In this document: piece after piece, positions 60,907 through 64,000 of the stretch
Layout of the letters: every line of letters begins with the position of its first letter
Position numbering within the stretch: the first letter of the stretch is position 1
Assembly (NCBI GenBank): GCA_023392635.1
Contig: JAEVYS010000006.1
Location: 25,113-89,112, forward strand
Direction: 5' to 3'
Source of the DNA: Actinomycetes bacterium
Lineage (GTDB): Bacteria; Actinomycetota; Actinomycetes; Propionibacteriales; Propionibacteriaceae
Length of the DNA: 64,000 nucleotides
Notes under the pieces: model-generated
What the model saw: only the letters and a program-made list of their open reading frames with translations
Database searches by the model: none
Told to the model about the DNA's origin: nothing
Translations under genes and position numbers: made by a program

Positions 60907-62568
60907 GTGACCGCCGTGCCGACAGCGCCACGTTCCTTCGTCGACTCCCAGCGCGCCTGGTTCATGTGGGGTCTGGGTGTGCTCGCCTACGTGGCAGCCG
61001 TGATGCAGCGCACCAGCTTCGGCGTCGCGAGCGTCCTGGCCACCGAGCGCTTCGCCGTCGGTGCCTCCGTGGTGAGCCTGTTCGTCGTGGTCCAGCTGCT
61101 CACGTACGCCACCATGCAGGTACCGGCGGGCGTCCTGGTCGACCGTTTCGGCAGCCGCCTGGTGATCAGCTGCGGCGCCGGCCTGATGTGCCTGGGGCAG
61201 CTCGACCTGGCCTTCAGCAACAGCCTTGTCTCTGCCCTCATCGCCCGGGTGCTCGTCGGGGCGGGGGACGCCATGACCTTCACCGCCGTACTGCGGATCC
61301 TGCCGTCCTGGTTCAGTCCGGGACGCCTTCCCGTGCTCAACCAGCTCACCGGCATGCTCGGTCAGGGAGGGCAGTTGCTGAGCTCGATCCCGCTCGCTGC
61401 CCTCCTCGCCACAGCCGGCTGGACCCCGTCCTTCCTCACCGTCGGAATCGCCTCCGGCCTCGTGGCCGTCGTGGTGCTGACCCTGCTGCGCAACACGCCG
61501 CCGGGGACCGGCACGACGGACGCCGGCCCGACCCCGGAGCTGCGGACACAACTCCGGCAGGTCCTGAGCGAACCCGCGTCACAGCTCGCCTTCTGGATCC
61601 ACTGGATGTCGGCCTTCTGGCCGATGGTGTTCGCCGCGATGTGGGGCTACCCGTTCCTCATCAACGGCCTGGGCTACTCCCAGCCCGTGGCGTCGGGGCT
61701 GTTCACGGTCATGGTGCTCGCCGGCGTGCCACTGGCGCCGCTCGTCGGCCTGCTCAGCCGTCGCGCGCCCCTTCAGCGGACCAACGCCGCCCTCATCGTC
61801 TCCTCGATGTGCGCGGTGCCATGGCTGGCCATCCTGCTGTGGCCCGGCGCGGCGCCGGTGTGGCTGCTGGCCGTGCTCATGGTCGGGATGGCCGCGTCCG
61901 GTCCCGGCTCGGGCATCGGGTTCGACATCGTTCGCGCGGCGAACCCGCTTCGTCACATCGGCACCGCGAGCGGGGTCGTCATCGTCGGCGGGTTCTTCGC
62001 GGCTCTGGCCAACATCTGGGTGATCGGCCTCATCCTCGACCTGTTGGGGGGTTACTCGCTCACCTCCTTCCGGTGGGCGATGGCCACCCAGTTCGGGTTC
62101 TGGGCGATCGGGATCGCCGGTGCGTACACGGCGCGGGCCAGGGCCCGGCGCAAGGACCGCGAGCGCGGCGTCCGCCACACGACCCTGGCGTCGGTGCTGC
62201 GGCGGGAGATCTCGAACCTGCTCGTGGAGTGGCGCATCTTCCGTTCACCGTCGTCAGTCGGCACGTCCACCGGCCTGCAACTGACCGTGGAGGACGGACG
62301 GACCGTGGAGGTCGCGGCCCTCCTCCCCGGCACAGGGGGACGCCTGGCCGCAATCGACGTTCCACCTCAGCGGGCCACCGACGAGTGGTGGCGCGCTCGG
62401 GTGGATGACTACCTCGCGCTCGTGGCGACCGAGGACCTCGAGATCGGCTCGATCGAGGTCCGCTGCGCCGGGTCGGCTGCCGCGCTGCACGCGCGCGCGC
62501 TGATCGCCGAAGAGCTCGCCCGGCGCGCCACCGGGCTCAGCTACGAAGTGGTCTCGCGCGGTCGCTGA
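60907..62568 (+). CDS. MFS transporter with C-terminal cytoplasmic extension
   Basis: 553 aa. Twelve membrane helices (about 15-410) with the MFS motif A-like loop PAGVLVDRFGSR after helix 2 and a TTGWTPSF-type region mid-protein. This resembles nitrate/nitrite- or ACS-type permeases in topology, but substrate motifs are not decisive. After the last helix, about 120 soluble residues (430-553) form an unusual cytoplasmic domain with strands such as LQLTVEDGRTVEVAALL. Start GTG at 60907 with AGGAG about 10 bases upstream. It has no operon partner. Confidence 0.8.
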   Translation: MTAVPTAPRSFVDSQRAWFMWGLGVLAYVAAVMQRTSFGVASVLATERFAVGASVVSLFVVVQLLTYATMQVPAGVLVDRFGSRLVISCGAGLMCLGQLDLAFSNSLVSALIARVLVGAGDAMTFTAVLRILPSWFSPGRLPVLNQLTGMLGQGGQLLSSIPLAALLATAGWTPSFLTVGIASGLVAVVVLTLLRNTPPGTGTTDAGPTPELRTQLRQVLSEPASQLAFWIHWMSAFWPMVFAAMWGYPFLINGLGYSQPVASGLFTVMVLAGVPLAPLVGLLSRRAPLQRTNAALIVSSMCAVPWLAILLWPGAAPVWLLAVLMVGMAASGPGSGIGFDIVRAANPLRHIGTASGVVIVGGFFAALANIWVIGLILDLLGGYSLTSFRWAMATQFGFWAIGIAGAYTARARARRKDRERGVRHTTLASVLRREISNLLVEWRIFRSPSSVGTSTGLQLTVEDGRTVEVAALLPGTGGRLAAIDVPPQRATDEWWRARVDDYLALVATEDLEIGSIEVRCAGSAAALHARALIAEELARRATGLSYEVVSRGR

Positions 62569-62591
62569 CGCGCCGGAGGACGTGAAAACCA

Positions 62592-62620
62592 TTGACCCTT
62601 CGGGATTGGCGGGTTAGGTT
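62592..62620 (+). promoter_or_regulatory. Sigma70-type promoter of the secreted esterase gene
   Basis: TTGACC (62592-62597) and TAGGTT (62615-62620) are separated by exactly 17 bases and are followed by a 70-base leader with a GAAGGAG ribosome binding site before the ATG at 62696. This is the clearest housekeeping promoter in the window. Confidence 0.65.
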
Positions 62621-62695
62621 CGACCATCGCGAGCGGGACGGCACCCGTCGCCCCCTTCGGGACACCCCACCCTCCACCACCCTGAAGGAGCTTCG

Positions 62696-63943
62696 ATGAA
62701 GAAGCTGCGAGTCCTGGTCGTCGCCCTCCTGGCTGCGGTCCTCCTCCTGCCGCTCTCGGCGACCTCCGCCGACGCCCACCGGGCCGGCCACACCGACAAG
62801 GGGACCTTCACGCTCAACGCGAAGGTCCTGGACAGCGGCCAGCAGGTCGTCTCGGTCACGATCGACACCGGGCGACTGCGGATCCGCCCCTCCAGCCTGG
62901 CCAAGGACACGTTCACCGTCCACGCCAGGGCCACCAACCCGACCTCGTCGGACAACACGCAGCTGTTCAGCCCCTACGACCTCGACCGGACCGTCACCGG
63001 CGTCCATCTCGACCGCTCCGGCCGGATCGTCGTCGAACTGAAGTACGGCTACCAGGTCGCGGGCGCGTCGACCCTCGCCTGGGCGAACGACATCGGGCGC
63101 AACATCGTCCTCGATCTCCACTACACGATCACCCAGAACAAGCCGATCACCTTGCGGGACGGGACCAGCTTCGCCTTCACCTCCTTCACCCAGGGCAGGC
63201 TCGTCGACCCCGAGGTGGACGCGTACGGCTACGGGAAGGCCGCCGGGCTCAACTACCGGCTCTTCAACCCCCACGGCTGGGGCAAGCGGCCGCTGGTGAT
63301 CTGGCTGCACGGCGGTGGCGAGGGCGGCTGGAAGGACGCACAGAACAACGACCTGCCGCTGCTGGCGAACCGGGGCGCGCTCGGCTTCAGCACCCACAGG
63401 GCGCAGGCCATCTTCGGTGGCGCCTACGTGCTCGTCCCGCAGGCCACGGACTACTGGCTCAACGACCCCGCGATGGGCTACTCGGCCAAGCTGAAGTCGC
63501 TGATCGACACCGTGGTCACGCGCAACCACGTCGACAGGAGCCGCATCTACGTCGTGGGCGCCTCGAACGGCGGCTACATGACGCCGCGGCTGGTCGTCGA
63601 CAATCCGGGCTTCTTCGCGGCCGAGGTGCCGATCTGCCCGGTGCTGGAGTTCGGCGGCACCACGATGATCAGCGACGCCGAGCTGAAGACCGTCCGGACG
63701 CCCACCTGGGTCGTGCAGGCGAAGTCCGACGACACCGTGCCCTTCGTGCCCAACGGCAAGCACCTGGCCGAGACCGTGCCTGGCGCGCTGCTGAGCGCCT
63801 ACGACGACGTCACCTGGGACGGCACCACCTACCCCAGCCACTGGTCCTGGATCTACGTCGCCCGCAACGATCCGCAGAACGACAAGGGCCAGCACATCTG
63901 GCAGTGGATGGCCGCGCAGCGCCTGAAGCACCACCACCGCTGA
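62696..63943 (+). CDS. Secreted esterase/peptidase (COG4099-like alpha/beta hydrolase)
   Basis: 415 aa with a Sec signal peptide (residues 1-27, ending ADA). Residues about 30-170 are a beta-rich N-terminal domain, and about 180-410 an alpha/beta hydrolase: oxyanion WLHGGGEGG, nucleophile Ser290 in VVGASNGGYM, Asp345 or 346 in KSDDTVPF, and His382 in YPSHWSW. This arrangement is that of extracellular predicted peptidases/esterases that act on polymers or feruloyl-type esters. The stop lies 50 bases before the odd G/C block at the window end. Confidence 0.83.
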   Translation: MKKLRVLVVALLAAVLLLPLSATSADAHRAGHTDKGTFTLNAKVLDSGQQVVSVTIDTGRLRIRPSSLAKDTFTVHARATNPTSSDNTQLFSPYDLDRTVTGVHLDRSGRIVVELKYGYQVAGASTLAWANDIGRNIVLDLHYTITQNKPITLRDGTSFAFTSFTQGRLVDPEVDAYGYGKAAGLNYRLFNPHGWGKRPLVIWLHGGGEGGWKDAQNNDLPLLANRGALGFSTHRAQAIFGGAYVLVPQATDYWLNDPAMGYSAKLKSLIDTVVTRNHVDRSRIYVVGASNGGYMTPRLVVDNPGFFAAEVPICPVLEFGGTTMISDAELKTVRTPTWVVQAKSDDTVPFVPNGKHLAETVPGALLSAYDDVTWDGTTYPSHWSWIYVARNDPQNDKGQHIWQWMAAQRLKHHHR

Positions 63944-63957
63944 GCGCAACGAGGGGC

Positions 63958-64000
63958 GGGGGGGGCCCCCCCCCCCCCCCCCCCCCGGGGGGGGCGGGGG
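63958..64000. repeat. G/C homopolymer block at the window end
   Basis: Eight or so G, then about twenty C, then eight G, one C and five G. Nothing else in the window looks like this. It is most likely an assembly or sequencing artefact at a contig end; a real perfect G/C hairpin is less likely. Confidence 0.6.

Overview
This is a very GC-rich chromosomal window from an actinobacterium. The signs are many GTG starts, WS/DGAT acyltransferase, PadR/DUF1048, DUF2510 and 13E12-type DUF222-HNH genes, secreted GDSL and CN-hydrolase enzymes, and several starts only 6-7 bases after a TANNNT element, as expected for leaderless mRNAs. The overall character suggests a soil-type Propionibacteriales-like genome (Nocardioidaceae or relatives), but no rRNA or marker gene is present to settle the taxon. 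No CRISPR array, transposase, integrase or prophage was seen. The last about 45 bases are a G/C homopolymer block that looks like a sequence or contig-end artefact.

Layout. 0-12 kb: ordinary metabolic and envelope genes (partial GT39-like mannosyltransferase, GH13 trehalose-synthase-like enzyme, WS/DGAT, a CAU tRNA, GDSL esterase, divergent TetR/aldo-keto reductase, large LuxR regulator, lipoprotein EEP hydrolase). 12-26.7 kb: serine hydrolase, Lnt-like CN hydrolase, membrane proteins, a three-part M15/peptidoglycan-binding/EEP fusion, an FAD oxidoreductase-SnoaL-hydrolase operon, a divergent DUF1989 and YqcI/YcgG (GntA-like) pair, and a PadR-DUF1048-ABC efflux operon.

26.7-34.5 kb: a minus-strand cluster with two clan-CD peptidase genes (a CHAT protein with a Gln/Pro linker and a caspase-like protein), an alpha/beta hydrolase, a small amphipathic protein, a short helical protein, a small LuxR regulator and an MpaB-type DUF2236 oxygenase. 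34.7-39.4 kb: a small membrane protein, an atypical signal-peptidase-II-like protein, a membrane GGDEF-EAL protein and a CPBP-like membrane protein. 39.6-47.75 kb: two very large, tightly coupled proteins (1089 and 1620 aa) of unknown function.

47.8-59.4 kb: a visibly lower-GC block, probably acquired. It holds a DUF2510-LURP-one/scramblase-like protein, a small HTH protein next to what looks like a broken reading frame, and a minus-strand set made of an FRG-domain protein, a CCA-adding-like nucleotidyltransferase, a 1319-aa membrane-embedded TPR-CHAT peptidase with Clp_N-like ends, a Ser/Thr kinase and a TPR protein. The kinase-TPR and nucleotidyltransferase-CHAT pairs overlap. This is the best candidate for an undescribed system, most likely a proteolysis-based conflict or defence system. 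Normal GC returns with the 13E12 HNH gene, an MFS transporter and a secreted esterase.
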